DNA of 64,000 bases from Pogonophryne albipinna (taxonomy: Eukaryota > Chordata > Actinopteri > Perciformes > Artedidraconidae). A program made the translations under genes and the position numbers. The notes under the pieces were generated by a model that made no database searches, was not told the DNA's origin, and saw only the letters and a list, made by a program, of their open reading frames with translations. This document shows, piece by piece, positions 1 to 11,000 of the stretch (position 1 is its first letter; each line of letters opens with the position of its first letter). The stretch is taken from the NCBI GenBank assembly GCA_028583405.1, contig CM053246.1, positions 26,322,412 through 26,386,411 of the forward strand, in the 5' to 3' direction.

Positions 1-598
1 TGCCATGGTCCGACGCTGTCGGCGGGTTTGGGCCGGTGCTCGGCAGGCGCTACTCCGGACCTCGACTCGGATGAAGTCAGCGGCGGATCGTCACCGGCGT
101 GCGGCTCCCCTCTACAGGGCGGGCCAGAAAGTCTGGCTCTCCACCAAGGATCTACCCCTACACGTTCACTCCAAGAAGTTGGCACCGAGGTTTGTGGGTC
201 CTTTCCCAATTTCAAGAGTCATTAACCCTGTCTCTGTGCGCCTCAAACTCCCCAGATCTTTGAGGGTCCATCCCACGTTTCACGTGAGCAAACTCAAGCC
301 AGTTCGAGAGAGCACTCTGGTTCCCGCCTCCAAGCCCCCTCCACCACCCCGGATCATTGAAGGTGGCCCGGTGTACACAGTTAGGAGACTTCTGGCGGTC
401 CGCAAACGGGGCCGAGGACGACAATTCTTGGTTGATTGGGAGGGGTACGGCACTGAGGAACGTTGTTGGGTCTCCTCAACGTTCATTGTGGACAAGACAC
501 TCATCAGTGACTTCTATGATCGTCACCCGGAGCAGCCTGGGCCGTCAGGAGTCGGCCCTAGAAGGGGGGGTACTGTTGTGTCCCGTCAATTATGTTAA
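1..598 (+). CDS. pol: Ty3/Gypsy chromovirus pol, C-terminal fragment (integrase tail plus chromodomain)
   Basis: This is the 3' end of the pol polyprotein of a Ty3/Gypsy retrotransposon, cut by the left window edge. Visible parts, numbered from the first ATG at 5: the integrase C-terminal region with a GPF/Y-type motif (GPFPI near residues 65-69), an [11 protein letters not shown] segment typical of this family at about 89-99, a proline run at 111-115, and a chromodomain at about 123-175 ([27 protein letters not shown]). In chromoviruses the chromodomain is thought to tether the integrase to chosen chromatin during integration. The frame is open to 598 and runs 25 bases into the LTR, as is usual for these elements. 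The ATG at 5 is not the real start. No frameshift is visible in this part. Family assignment is firm; whether the missing 5' part is intact cannot be told. Confidence 0.92.
   Translation, partial: AMVRRCRRVWAGARQALLRTSTRMKSAADRHRRAAPLYRAGQKVWLSTKDLPLHVHSKKLAPRFVGPFPISRVINPVSVRLKLPRSLRVHPTFHVSKLKPVRESTLVPASKPPPPPRIIEGGPVYTVRRLLAVRKRGRGRQFLVDWEGYGTEERCWVSSTFIVDKTLISDFYDRHPEQPGPSGVGPRRGGTVVSRQLC
561..573 (+). promoter_or_regulatory. Polypurine tract of the chromovirus
   Basis: A purine run (GAAGGGGGGGTA) lies directly before the LTR start at 574. This is the expected position and composition for the plus-strand primer site of a Ty3/Gypsy element. Confidence 0.75.
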
Positions 599-1016
599 GT
601 TTTGTCATGTTAGTTTAGTGTATGTTCCACTTCCTGTTTTAGTTTGTACTCACCTTGTCTCATTCCAGGTCCCTTTACTTCCTGCTCTGGTTCCTTTTCC
701 CGCCATCGTCAGTGTCTGCCTGATTGTTCCCACCTGTGCCCACTTACCTCATGTATATATTGTCCTGTCTCCCCTTGTTAGTTGTCGGTTCGTCTTGTTC
801 ATTGCTCCAAGAAGTAAGATCTAAGCCATTGTTTAATGAAATTCAGTGTTTTGCCTTTTACCCTCCACGAGAGCGCTTTACGTTTTGTCAGTTTGTTATT
901 TCCTCTAAAAGAGTGATTTTGTTTTTTTGCAAGTAAAGACTATTTTTTCTTCAAACCTTTTTGTCTCTGGGTCGTGCATTTGAGTCCTCCAAGCTATTGA
1001 GTCAAGGTTCCTAACA
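574..1016 (+). repeat. 3' LTR of the chromovirus
   Basis: The LTR starts with TGTTGTGTCCC right after the polypurine tract and is read as ending in CCTAACA at 1016, giving about 443 bp with TG...CA ends. It contains a TATA-like stretch near 751-758 and a candidate polyadenylation signal (AGTAAA) near 932. The matching 5' LTR is outside the window, so the right boundary rests on the TG...CA rule and could be a few bases off. Confidence 0.75.
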
Positions 1017-1833
1017 TAGACCGAATGTTAGGAAATGCATGTGTCTGTAATAAGAAGATGAATCCACGAGGATGTCAGCTACAATCCTGTGGAAGCCATC
1101 AGGGAAGCAGCATGACGAGACCCAAGGCAGGACCGCAGAGACAGGTTCAGCCACGACCCGAAGTCCACAACTTAATCCAGAACTCAGGATAGAGGATCCA
1201 AGACACAGGACTACAGCAAGAGGATCAGCCTCGACTCCGGATCCCGGCGTAGATATAGATAAACAAGAAAAAAAGATTTGGCTGGGTTAATCGAAACAAG
1301 AGAATACACAGACACAGACAGAGAGGGAAAAGGTCATTGGATAAAAGTTATTCTTGATAACCCTCTAGAAAGATCTCATGAACTTCCCCACTCAATCTAT
1401 CAAGACCCGAGCAGTTCTATTAGATATAGATAAGAAACAGAGATAGGGAGCACAACAACCTATCTCTTCGTCAGATGCACTCCCCCGCTTATCTAAGCGA
1501 CTCTGTACCCCCTTACCCTCTACAAGGCCATAGACCAGCAGAGGGAAAATGGGGGGTGGGTAAGGGTAAGGGTTTTTAAGAATAAACCGCAAGGGTCTAA
1601 AGGGAAAAAAGATGAAATATAAAGGTACTATATTTTAAGTAATCCTATCTACTATTCCTATATGCGAATAATGTATAAACTATTTTAAAAATACTTTATG
1701 AAATCCTATGTTATGTTATAGATATTAAAATAAAGAACTAAATGAATAAATAAATAACTAAATAAATAAATAAATAATTAAACAAATGCCAGAGAGAAAA
1801 AGTGAGTTTTAAGTATTGATTTAAAAACCCCCA
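1017..1833. other. Unassigned sequence, probably decayed repeat
   Basis: No gene was recognised. The segment 1055-1290 is GC-richer than what follows and reads like decayed repeat. A TAAATAAATAA-type low-complexity stretch lies at about 1738-1785. I could not assign a family. Confidence 0.3.
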
Positions 1834-1925
1834 GGGTCTGGGCCGACCTCACATGGAGGGGCAAAGTATTCCAGAGCCTAGGGCCAGCCGCTGCAAAAGC
1901 GCGATGCCCTCGGGTCAACAAGAGG
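1834..1925. repeat. Short GC-rich interspersed repeat fragment
   Basis: This is a compact GC-rich island in AT-rich flanks, with the phrase ATTCCAGAGCCTAGGGCCAG followed by GCTGCAAAAGCGCGATGCCC. Motifs of this kind recur in teleost interspersed repeats. The assignment is from recollection only and the class is not determined. Confidence 0.35.
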
Positions 1926-3690
1926 GGTTGTTTAGTAGTAATTCTGCTTTCTAGAGATCATTTTTCAGTCAGTATGTTCAGTGTTGTTGCCTTTTTGAAG
2001 CCTGACCTTGAACAGTTGAAATATGTATCATTTTATGTATTGACAATGGTGGAGCTATAACAGAATACCACACGGGAAAAACACATCACAAAGCAGGTTA
2101 GAGGAAGGTTAGAGGTTGTTTTGAAGCTACCCACAAGCAATCTCACATCATCGAGTCAAAGCAGGGAACATTTCACTAGCAAATCTTTTTAGGATAAGCT
2201 AAACTAAAAATGAAAGAAACCACAGGACGGGCATGTTCCTAGAGGGATCCCCCACTTGCACAGCTGAGCGTGCAATATGTCCTGCAACATTAAACTTCAA
2301 GACACAGAAACAAGTATAATGGCATTCTGAGATTGACAGTTTTTTTTATTTCAATACAAACCGCATAAACACCCATGTTTCCACAGCCATGCCTCATGTT
2401 GATTGTGGTGATCCTGATGCTTCCCCATCATCACAAACCGTTTGCTGCCTCAATCTCACTCTCAGTCTCACCGCTCTATTCCCCCGGTGCAACAATCTCT
2501 CACCCTGCCACTAGACCTGTATCATAAATCTTCCCAACCCCCCTTCCCCTAAATCACCACCTCTAGCGCCCATTTTACCTCCCCTGCCGTTCACTACCAG
2601 CAAAAGCCCTATTAACCCCTTGCTTGGCTCTATATTGTTGTTGAATAATTGAAGATGAACAGTGAAAAGGCTCCTCAATAATTAATAAGATAGGACGTCT
2701 TTTAAAGGTGGAAGAGCCCTGTGAATTATTCAGTGGGCAAATCTGTAGTAAAAGACAACTGTTGCATAGAGAAATCTAGCATTCCCTGCTAGGTCCCGGC
2801 TAGGTCCCTGCTGGTCCCTACATCAGTAAAGTTACTTTTTCCCTATTTTGTGAAAATAAAGCTTTGATGTTTGAAAAATGTAATACAAATGTAACATACA
2901 TCACTATGCTATGAATTAGTTTTTTCACATGTATTTTGATGCTGTTGTTGTTGTCCACCAGTCAATCCTGTACAATAAAAGTATTTCAAAAATGATATTC
3001 CTCTCATCTTGAGTGTTTACAGCTGATTAAATGTTTCTTGTATTCGATAGCGATATCTGTTTTCTGGATTTTATATCAACTGCTGTAACTGTCTCTCTTC
3101 CAAGGTTCCACAGCAGCTCTGAAATTCAAAATATCCACAATAAAAGCATTCTCAGTAAAAACCCAACAAAAACCTTTTACATTGAAATGACAACATTTTG
3201 GCTTACATACATGTATTTACACATCTAGCTGTGAAGGACCAAGCCATATTAATAAGAATTACAAAGAGTCATGTTTCTGTTAAAGTGGTGAAAGTAAGTC
3301 CAATACTTACTTTCTCGGCCAACTCCTGAGAGAAATATGTGTCTCTTTCTTTAACATTTAAATGTTCCACATCGGAAAACAGCTGCCTTCTTTGGCTGAA
3401 AACAACACTATGAGAGCAGTGAGTAAAACAAAACAGTAGCAATGCTGGACAGCCAAACAATGAGCTGCAACTTGCTATTAAAGCTGAGGGTATCAATGTT
3501 AGGTTATTATTCTCTGTAGGTTCATCCCAATAAGCGACTCCTTTCAAATTGCAAAATAGTTTTCACATTGTCATTTGATACATAGTTTTATAAAAATATT
3601 AATTATTGCTGCTGTAAGTAATATTTAAATATATAATTTATATTTTTGCCATAAAGTGAGAAAGCTGCAAATCTGTAGTTTGTGAAGCTT
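1926..3690. other. Unassigned AT-rich sequence
   Basis: No coding region or repeat family was recognised. ORFs here, such as 3269-3547 on the minus strand, are short and lack coding-like codon use. Confidence 0.4.
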
Positions 3691-3693
3691 AAG

Positions 3694-3923
3694 TGCCAAA
3701 CAGGAAACTGTCTGTCAACAGTACGGCGTTCCAAACCACAAAAGTTGACCAGGTGACAACGGTTGCAGTGAAGAGGACGGATGAGAAAATAAATGTTTGG
3801 AGCAGCCTTGTCGTTGTATCCCCCATGGCGCAGCAGAGAGCAGATCTCTGTCTGGGGTCACAGCCACCGCTGAGAGCACACCTGGCAGCACAGATACAGT
3901 CATTTCTCCACCAGAGAATAGAG
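3694..3923 (+). CDS. Candidate host exon (very tentative)
   Basis: The stretch is open in one frame from about 3694 and is followed at 3924 by GTAAGT, a good splice-donor match after ...AATAGAG. A possible acceptor, ...GCCAAACAG, lies just before 3702. The open frame reads ...VWSSLVVVSPMAQQRAD... and matches no family I know. It could equally be chance: another frame gives a peptide rich in Ser, Thr and Pro, and no conservation can be judged from the sequence alone. Confidence 0.15.
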
Positions 3924-4072
3924 GTAAGTCAGTGTGTGTGACTTTATGTTTGTGTGGGTGTCTGTACTCCTGCGCTGGAGGAAGACATAATGTCAGAGAA
4001 GAGGAATAGAGGAAGTATGTGTGTGTCTATTGGAAGAAGGTGAGAGAAAGGACAAAAGACTGAGGGGATTTT

Positions 4073-4094
4073 GCATGTGCATGCATGCACATGC
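4073..4094. repeat. 22-bp perfect palindrome
   Basis: GCATGTGCATG is followed immediately by its reverse complement with no spacer. It is built from overlapping ATGCA/TGCAT motifs, which resemble octamer-type binding sites. No function can be assigned. Confidence 0.8.
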
Positions 4095-4482
4095 CTTTGT
4101 TTGTTGAATATTCAAATGTTAGGAAGGCTGAGGAAAATCTTATCATAAAAGTAAAAGTTAGGGTGACAATAAAGGAGAAACAGTGGAAACAGTGACATGC
4201 CACTTTGCTTTACTATTACTTTTGATGTGCATTTACAGAGTGAAATATAATTTTCCACATTTTGATGCTATGATAACGCTTTTATTGGTGTTGACATTTT
4301 ATGAAATACACTTCTTGGTTTTCTTTCAAAAGTAAAAATAAAAGATTTGTGTCTGAGAGAGTGAGGCTAGCTATAACAGGGTACATCAGTTGTGTGAAGA
4401 AACAATTGTTATGTAATATTTTTCCCTGATTGTTTTTCTTTTCTCCCTTACACTCTTTTAGTAGATCTAAATCTGGAAGCAC

Positions 4483-4596
4483 TTAACCGTAGTTGTCGGA
4501 CTTACACTTGACATTGACGTAGGGCACATTCGAGAGGACCCGGTTCAGCACCTTGTGGCACTCCACTGCCACTAGCTCAAGTGCCAGGTCAGGCGT
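4483..4596 (-). CDS. Candidate terminal coding exon of an unidentified host gene
   Basis: On the minus strand a frame opens after a possible acceptor (...ACATCTAAG before 4596) and runs for 37 codons to TAA at 4483-4485. The peptide runs TPDLALELVAVECHKVL and ends ...VNVKCKSDNYG. Third codon positions are strongly G/C (CTG, GTG, GAG, TGC, CAC, AAG, GTC, TAC, AAC) while the surrounding DNA is AT-rich, which is the codon pattern of vertebrate exons. The polypyrimidine tract of the acceptor is weak. I do not recognise the protein. It could be a last exon of a gene lying to the right on the minus strand, or a piece of a retropseudogene. The opposite strand also has a short open frame. Confidence 0.3.
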   Translation of the reverse strand, partial: TPDLALELVAVECHKVLNRVLSNVPYVNVKCKSDNYG

Positions 4597-6463
4597 CTTA
4601 GATGTCACAGGACATTTTAATGGAACAAATTAAATAATTCATAAAGAGACCTTCCAGGAGTTCTGAGTGTTCCCCGCATACGGCTCTGCAAATGTGAATA
4701 CCCATTGTGACAGAAGCGTTAGAGTTACATAGAAGCAGAGAGTAGATAGAAACAGACAACTTGACATTCAATCCCATTTTGCAAGCTCTAATTCAAGTAA
4801 CAAATGTTTAATTTAATGCCAAAGCAGAACAATCGTAATCTCAAAATGTCTCAAAAATTACACAAATTCACAAAATTCAATAAAGTGACATAAAAAAATG
4901 AGATTACAACATTCTTTCAGATTATTTCTGCTTTGCTAACAGTTATTTTACTCATAGAGATCGGGGAAATCTTTCGTTTTTTTTAGGTAGTGCCAAGTGT
5001 GAGCCTGTCAGTTAAGCTGGTGGTGTGGCATGCTGATTATCTCTGTGACCTGCATTGTTACAGCCATTGCTTTCTACTGTTTTGCAGCCCGTTCCGAGTC
5101 TTCACACTTGTTCTCATTTATAATGAATACAGACGGAGCTGCAATATTAATAAGCCCTGGAGCCTTGGGCACTGGGTTTATTTAAGGGTTCACATTATGA
5201 GAATAATGGAGGTGACAAGATCTTTGGTTGGCATATATGAATGTAGTTGTGTTTTTATTCACATTTATGCTTTCTTAATGTAAGCAAAATGTCACAGGAT
5301 TGATCCCCTGAATGCAATAGCCCCGCTGACAGGCCAAAGGAAAGATACTGAACATCTCCTGTTCATTCACAGCTACCCAAAATAGCTTTTTGAATTATTC
5401 ACAACATGCATAGACTGACATTTTTTACCTTAAGATAAATAAACTGCTTGACTGCTATCTGTCTGAGCATTTAAGTAATGGCAAAGTTGGAGTGGCACAT
5501 ACAACTATTGGCGGTTTTTAAGAATGTAAGTCAACTTGAAAGAACTGAAAATAAACATTTGCTCGCTTCCCAGCTTGTAATTTCCAAGCCACAGGTGATG
5601 AATTGCTGTTAAATCATATTAGATAAGGTGCTCTGAGAGAACCAAGACAGTTTAGAGTCTGAAAGAGTGAATTTAAATGAAATGGATGAAACTGATGTGA
5701 GAGATGAGACAGCCCTATGAACCAATCTAATATAAAATAAAGTGCAATTTCAGAGGGCTCACGATACAAAGTAATGCAGGCACAAGATTCAGTGTAGAAA
5801 ACGTGTAAACAGACACATGAACAAAGGTCATACAGTAAGCATAATGGTTGAACAGATTATTACTAAAATATATAAAAGCAAATCGAAAGGCAAATAACAC
5901 AAAATCTACTCAACAACGTTAAAGGTTGGCTTGCACAATTCCTTAAAATTGTTATAATAAGGAAGATCATCTTGAAAAAGCAACAGGATATCCTACAATG
6001 ACTAACGTAACAGCTGACAGGGATACAGAATTTGGCACAGTATTTTACAGTATATTTCTTTGGACGTGCCTTAGCCATGTGCTGGATCTGCTCTACACCA
6101 CATAATATTCTAGAGAAATGCATAGCAACATAGATCAATGGCATTTGTAGGTTCACTACCAGAATTGTACTTTTCAAGTTTATTTTTGTATATAATATAT
6201 ATCATTCATTAGGTGACTGTCAAAGCATCAGAAAGTTGTTGCATAATGCATTGAGGCCTTCTTGATCTGCCAACACTTTTCTCCAAGACAACCTTAGTCT
6301 GTATGTTCTGTGTACAATCACAGCCTAGGACATGTTGCCTATCCGAGAGGGAAGGCTGCAATTACAAAAAAACCAGGGCAAGAGTTTTTGACTCACTTTG
6401 ATGGACTAACATTTCAGATATTGCAGAGATCTAAATAGGAGGTTCACAAGAAACAATCAGACC
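4597..6463. other. Unassigned AT-rich sequence
   Basis: No gene or mobile element was recognised. The 104-codon minus-strand ORF at 5863-6177 has AT-driven codon use and no known motif. Confidence 0.4.
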
Positions 6464-6465
6464 TA

Positions 6466-6749
6466 CACTGAACAAAAATATAAATGCAACACTTTTGTTT
6501 TTGCTCCCATTTTTCATGAGATGAACTCAAAGATCTAAAACATTTTCTATATACACAAAATCACCATTTCTCTCAAATATTGTTCACAACTCTGAAAAAA
6601 TCTGTGATAGTGAGCACTTCTCCTTTGCCGAGATAATCCATCCCACCTCACAGGTGTGGCATATCAAGATGCTGATTAGACAGCATGATTATTGCACAGG
6701 TGTGCCTTAGGCTGGCCACAATAAAAGGCCACTCTGAAACGTGCAGTTT
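6466..6749. repeat. Left inverted repeat of the Tc1 element
   Basis: It matches, inverted, the segment at about 7800-8075. Shared blocks include the GAGATAATCCATCCCACC and CACAGGTGTGGCATATCAAG segments. Arms this long are well beyond the short ends of classical Tc1 and fit the long-arm organisation of fish elements. The inner limit is approximate. Confidence 0.85.
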
Positions 6750-6777
6750 TGCTTTATTGGGGGGGTCTGAAAACCAG

Positions 6778-7782
6778 TCAGTATCTGGTGTGACCACCAT
6801 TTGCCTCACGCAGTGCAACACATCTCCTTCGCATAGAGTTGATCAGGTTGTTGATTGTGGCCTGTGGAATGTTGGTCCACTCCTCTTCAATGGCTGTGCG
6901 AAGTTGCTGGATATTGGCAGGAACTGGAACACGCTGTCGTATACGCCGATCCAGAGCATCCCAAACATGCTCAATGGGTGACATGTCCGGTGAGTATGCT
7001 GGCCATGCAAGAACTGGGATGTCTTCAGCCTCCAGGAATTGTGTACAGATCCTTGCAACATGGGGCCGTGCATTATCATGCTGCAACATGAGGTGATGGT
7101 CGTGGATGAATGGCACAACAATGGGCCTCAGGATCTCGTCACGGTATCTCTGTGCATTCACAATGCCATCAATAAAATGCACCTGTGTTCGTCGTCCATA
7201 ACATACGCCTGCCCATACCATAACCCCATGGGCCACTCGATTCACAACATTGACATCAGAAAACCGCTCACCCACACGACGCCACACACGCTGTCTGCCA
7301 TCTGCCCTGAACAGTGAAAACCGGGATTCATCCGTGAAGAGAACACCTCTCCAACGTGCCAGACGCCATCGAATGGTGGCATTTGCCCACTCAAGTCGGT
7401 TACGACGACGAACCGGAGTCAGGTCGAGACCCCGATGAGGACGACAAGCATGCAGATGAGCTTCCCTGAGACGGTTTCTGACAGTTTGTGCAGAAATTCT
7501 TTGGTTATGCAAACCGATTGTTGCAGCAGCTGTCCGAGTGGCTGGTCTCAGACGATCTTGGAGGTGAACATGCTGGATGTGGAGGTCCTGGGCTGGTGTG
7601 GTTACACGTGGTCTGCGGTTGTGAGGCCGGTTGGATGTACTGCCAAATTCTCTGAAACGCCTTTGGAGACGGCTTATGGTAGAGAAATGAACATTCAATT
7701 CACGGGCAACAGCTCTGGTGGACATTCCTGCTGTCAGCATGCCAATTGCACGCTCCCTCAAAACTTGCGACATCTGTGGCAT
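6778..7782 (-). CDS. Tc1 transposase, intact reading frame, 334 aa
   Basis: This is the cut-and-paste transposase of the Tc1 family. It binds the inverted repeats, excises the element and inserts it at TA. Starting at MPQMSQVLRE, the N-terminal paired-like helix-turn-helix DNA-binding region covers about residues 1-115 (LTAGMSTRAVARELNVHFST, then a GRPR-like NRRPRVTT at about 55-62). The RNase H-like catalytic core follows: D151 in FTDESRF, D236 in QHDNARPH and E271 in SPIEHVWD, with 34 residues between the second D and the E (DD34E). A glycine-containing stretch VAHGVMVWAGVCYG lies between. The length fits the family (about 340 aa) and there is no stop or frameshift. Activity cannot be judged from sequence. 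The gene lies between the two long inverted repeats, transcribed leftward, with no other ORF in the element. Confidence 0.95.
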   Translation of the reverse strand: MPQMSQVLRERAIGMLTAGMSTRAVARELNVHFSTISRLQRRFREFGSTSNRPHNRRPRVTTPAQDLHIQHVHLQDRLRPATRTAAATIGLHNQRISAQTVRNRLREAHLHACRPHRGLDLTPVRRRNRLEWANATIRWRLARWRGVLFTDESRFSLFRADGRQRVWRRVGERFSDVNVVNRVAHGVMVWAGVCYGRRTQVHFIDGIVNAQRYRDEILRPIVVPFIHDHHLMLQHDNARPHVARICTQFLEAEDIPVLAWPAYSPDMSPIEHVWDALDRRIRQRVPVPANIQQLRTAIEEEWTNIPQATINNLINSMRRRCVALREANGGHTRY

Positions 7783-7799
7783 TGTGCTGTGTGATAAAA

Positions 7800-8075
7800 C
7801 TGAACATTTCAGAGTGGCCTTTTATTGTGGGCAGCCTAAGGCACACCTGTGCAATAATCATGCTGTCTAATCAGCATCTTGATATGCCACACCTGTGAGG
7901 TGGGATGGATTATCTCGGCAAAGGAGAAGTGCTCACTATCACAGATTTTTTCAGATTTGTGAACAATATTTGAGAGAAATGGTTATTTTGTGTATATAGA
8001 ACATGTTTTAGATCTTTGAGTTCATCTCATGAAAAATGGGAGCAATTTATATTGCATTTATATTTTTGTTCAGTG
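7800..8075. repeat. Right inverted repeat of the Tc1 element
   Basis: This is the inverted partner of 6466-6749, ending in CAGTG before TA. Just inside the outer end, near 8045-8055, it lacks about a dozen bases that the left arm has, so the outermost parts of the arms are unequal. Confidence 0.85.
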
Positions 8076-8077
8076 TA

Positions 8078-11000
8078 TATTGGCATATTGTGTTTAGACA
8101 AATGTTATCATTCAGCCGTCAGTATTACTAAACCAAAGTGATGTCCAGAAAATCAAGGATTCAAAATGTGCTATGTAACATGCAAAGAACTGCACATCAG
8201 GATTGTTTTTACCACTTTGCAAGCAACTTACAGCTAAGAAATCTCAAGACGGTGTGGAAAATTCAAGAAATGCAAGGACTTATCAGATCCCTTACTCTGG
8301 GAAATCAGAGAGTGTGTGTCTTAAACAGAGTCGCATTTATTTCCATTCTAAGTTTCTCTCCTCTTTCCCCTTACCTCAAATCTTGATTGAATTCAAACTA
8401 GCCAAGGTTAGCCACCATGCCAGAGAGAATAATTGGTTCCAGAGATTAGCCTGCGAACAGAGCTGACGTCATGGCCTTTTCATTCAGAGAGCTCCTTTTG
8501 CTGGACAGAGGCTTACAAGGAACTTAAACGAAACGTAACAAACATTTAACCATGGCTATTAAGGAAATGTACCCCATGTGTCACTGGTTTTAAAATCAAA
8601 AGAAATGCGGTTTTAGAATGTGTTCCTCTATTATATGCTATATGTTATGTTAATGAGCCATTTTATGTGGCATTAGGAGAAAGATATGCAAAGTCTTTAA
8701 GATAAATAAATACATTAGCAGCATTTTTCTTCTGATGACAGTTTTGCCTTTCTTTACACACATACTCTAAATCCATATATATAGTTTCTCACCAAAAGGC
8801 AGTACTTCAGTCCTAACCCAAAGACATAAAGAAACATTCTGTTGATTTACAACCGTGGCCTTGTTGTCATAGTTTTGACCAGGCTAATACCAGTTAGCTC
8901 CTTATACTGTTCTCACTACCTGTGTATCTCACTGGCTGAAAGTTCTTGCCAATACGTAGTGGCATCAGATGTGTGATAGTCTGTCAAACTGAAATTGATG
9001 TTCTCTTGTGCTTAAAAACAATTTAACTCAATTTTCCATGCCAATAAAGGTATAGACTTGTGGTACAAATTCAACATAAACTGTTTTGGTGACTTGAAGG
9101 TCAAACCATTCATCACAGTTTGGAGATGAATCCCCTTCAAATGTTAATGATCTTGGCTGAAGAGTATTCATTTGAGCATCAGAGGCATCAACACATTTAT
9201 ATTGCGTTTAACAGAGTTGCTCAGATTATCTTGAAAATAACAATTTCCCAGTGTTGAAAGAACACCAATTTAATGTTTACAAATTCATCTAAGGATATTA
9301 AACAAACAACCTTATTCCCCTGAGCTCCTTTAAAGTGGATCCTTGATCCAGTCTCTTTCTTAGCAGATCGATGGTGGTTGAAGAGTTCATTATCCAAGAC
9401 AAATCTATATGCTTCTCTGCCCCATCTTCAGTCGTTCTTCTCATCCCTTCCTCGCTCTGCCTTTTAATTGGCCTTCAGTCATAAGTCATCTCAGCCGCAC
9501 TTGTTCTTTTACCCACTCTGCCATTCCAGTCTAATGACAAAAAGGCTAATTTTACACCCACCAGTCGTTCCGTTTAATTACTGACTGTCCAGACTTCTCT
9601 GGCTCAATCAATAACAAGCATATAGAGATGGAGAAAAGATTTGGGAGAAAAAAAAATGATTTGCAAGATTTGATGGAAGATTTCTCATGTCATTTGACAA
9701 GGACAGTTATCAGAAGTAAAATAGCAGGTAGCTAATTAGTAATTTGGGATGATTTCACTTATCTCACAAGCAAATCTAGAATTATATTAACTGTATCTAA
9801 GCTGTGCCTCGATAGGACCTGCAGTCGTTCACCAACTGGACTGTTCAATCCCCTGCCCCCCTGCCTCCGTGGTCAACATGTCAAAGTATCCTTAGGCAAG
9901 ACTGAATGTTTGACCTTTTCCACCTACTTACTACCTGTTAGTAGTACATTGTTGCTTATTTAGTTATAGTTGGTCTTATTTTCAAACTACAGAAGTTATT
10001 ACAAATAAACTACAAGGAGCGAACTTGATGTTATAAACACTGAAAGGTAACTCATCCATTACACAGTTTTGGTCAATGTCATCCTGCATTAGCATCTCAG
10101 ATCTGCAGGGTAGCAAATGTAATTCTTTCTTTGTCTGGTGGTCATGAGAGACTAGAACTGAACCCCATATCGCATTTATAACGATAGATAAGTAACAGTT
10201 GGAAAATCTAACAATCATTTTTCAAAAAATTGCTTCTAAAAACCTTTTAGTGCTTTCACCTCACAAATAAACCACAACAGTTTGCCAGGACTCACTGGTG
10301 AGTAGAATTATTATTTTAAAAAGATTTAGCAAACATGGAGTAAGGGGTCGCAGCTCGCAGGCATGATTAAAAGTGGATAGATGGAGGTATGGCACTAACT
10401 GCTTGGTACAGAGAACTATATCCACCATGGTAAATGTTACTGCTATCTGATGCAAACCCCCTTCTCATCTGGTAAAACTCAGCTTTAAATAGAAGAATTA
10501 CATTTGAAACTCGATTCATAAATCACTGCTTAAGTAGCCATCGTCATTCATCAGATCAAAACAGGGATACCTGGCAAGCAAGGGCACTGTGAAGTGTAAT
10601 ATGATGAGAAAATTACGTTTACCAGACTCAGTGGTGTAGAGCGAGTCCAAATAGTCCTAGAACATGTCATTTTTTACCGTTTCTGAAACTTAAAGATCCA
10701 ATGAAAAATGACCTGCCCCTATCAAGAATGTGCAACCCCTATGTGTTCTTGTTTACACACACATCAAGCCTGAGTGTCTACCAGCTTGAACCAGTCGGAG
10801 ACAACCAATCAGTGGAGTCAGGTGAATATGCTAAATTATTGGGGACCAATGGGAGATGGCATGCTGGGCTGGGCAAGGAAGTGATGGTGCAACTGAGTGG
10901 CTATGGCAGCGCTAATGGTAAGTGAGAGGTAATTAGAGAGAAAAGACTTGTGTGCTGCTCTCCATCCGGCGAACAGAGTAAGGAGCCGGCGTCCCCATCA

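Larger units (their letters stand above)
6466..8075 (-). mobile_element. Tc1-family DNA transposon, full length (1610 bp)
   Basis: The element starts CACTGAACAAAAATATAAA and ends with the inverted form finishing in CAGTG. It is flanked by TA on each side (6464-6465 and 8076-8077), the expected Tc1/mariner target duplication. The ends form long inverted repeats of nearly 300 bp. Between them lies one uninterrupted transposase gene on the minus strand. The right end lacks about a dozen bases near 8045-8055 relative to the left end. A shorter foldback relative is present at 61604-62441. Lineages of Tc1 with these ends are common in teleosts; the precise family name needs a repeat-library search. 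Confidence 0.93.

Noticed and set aside
5863..6177. 104-codon minus-strand ORF rich in Cys, Ile and Phe
   Set aside because: Composition follows the AT-rich background; no motif or splice context.
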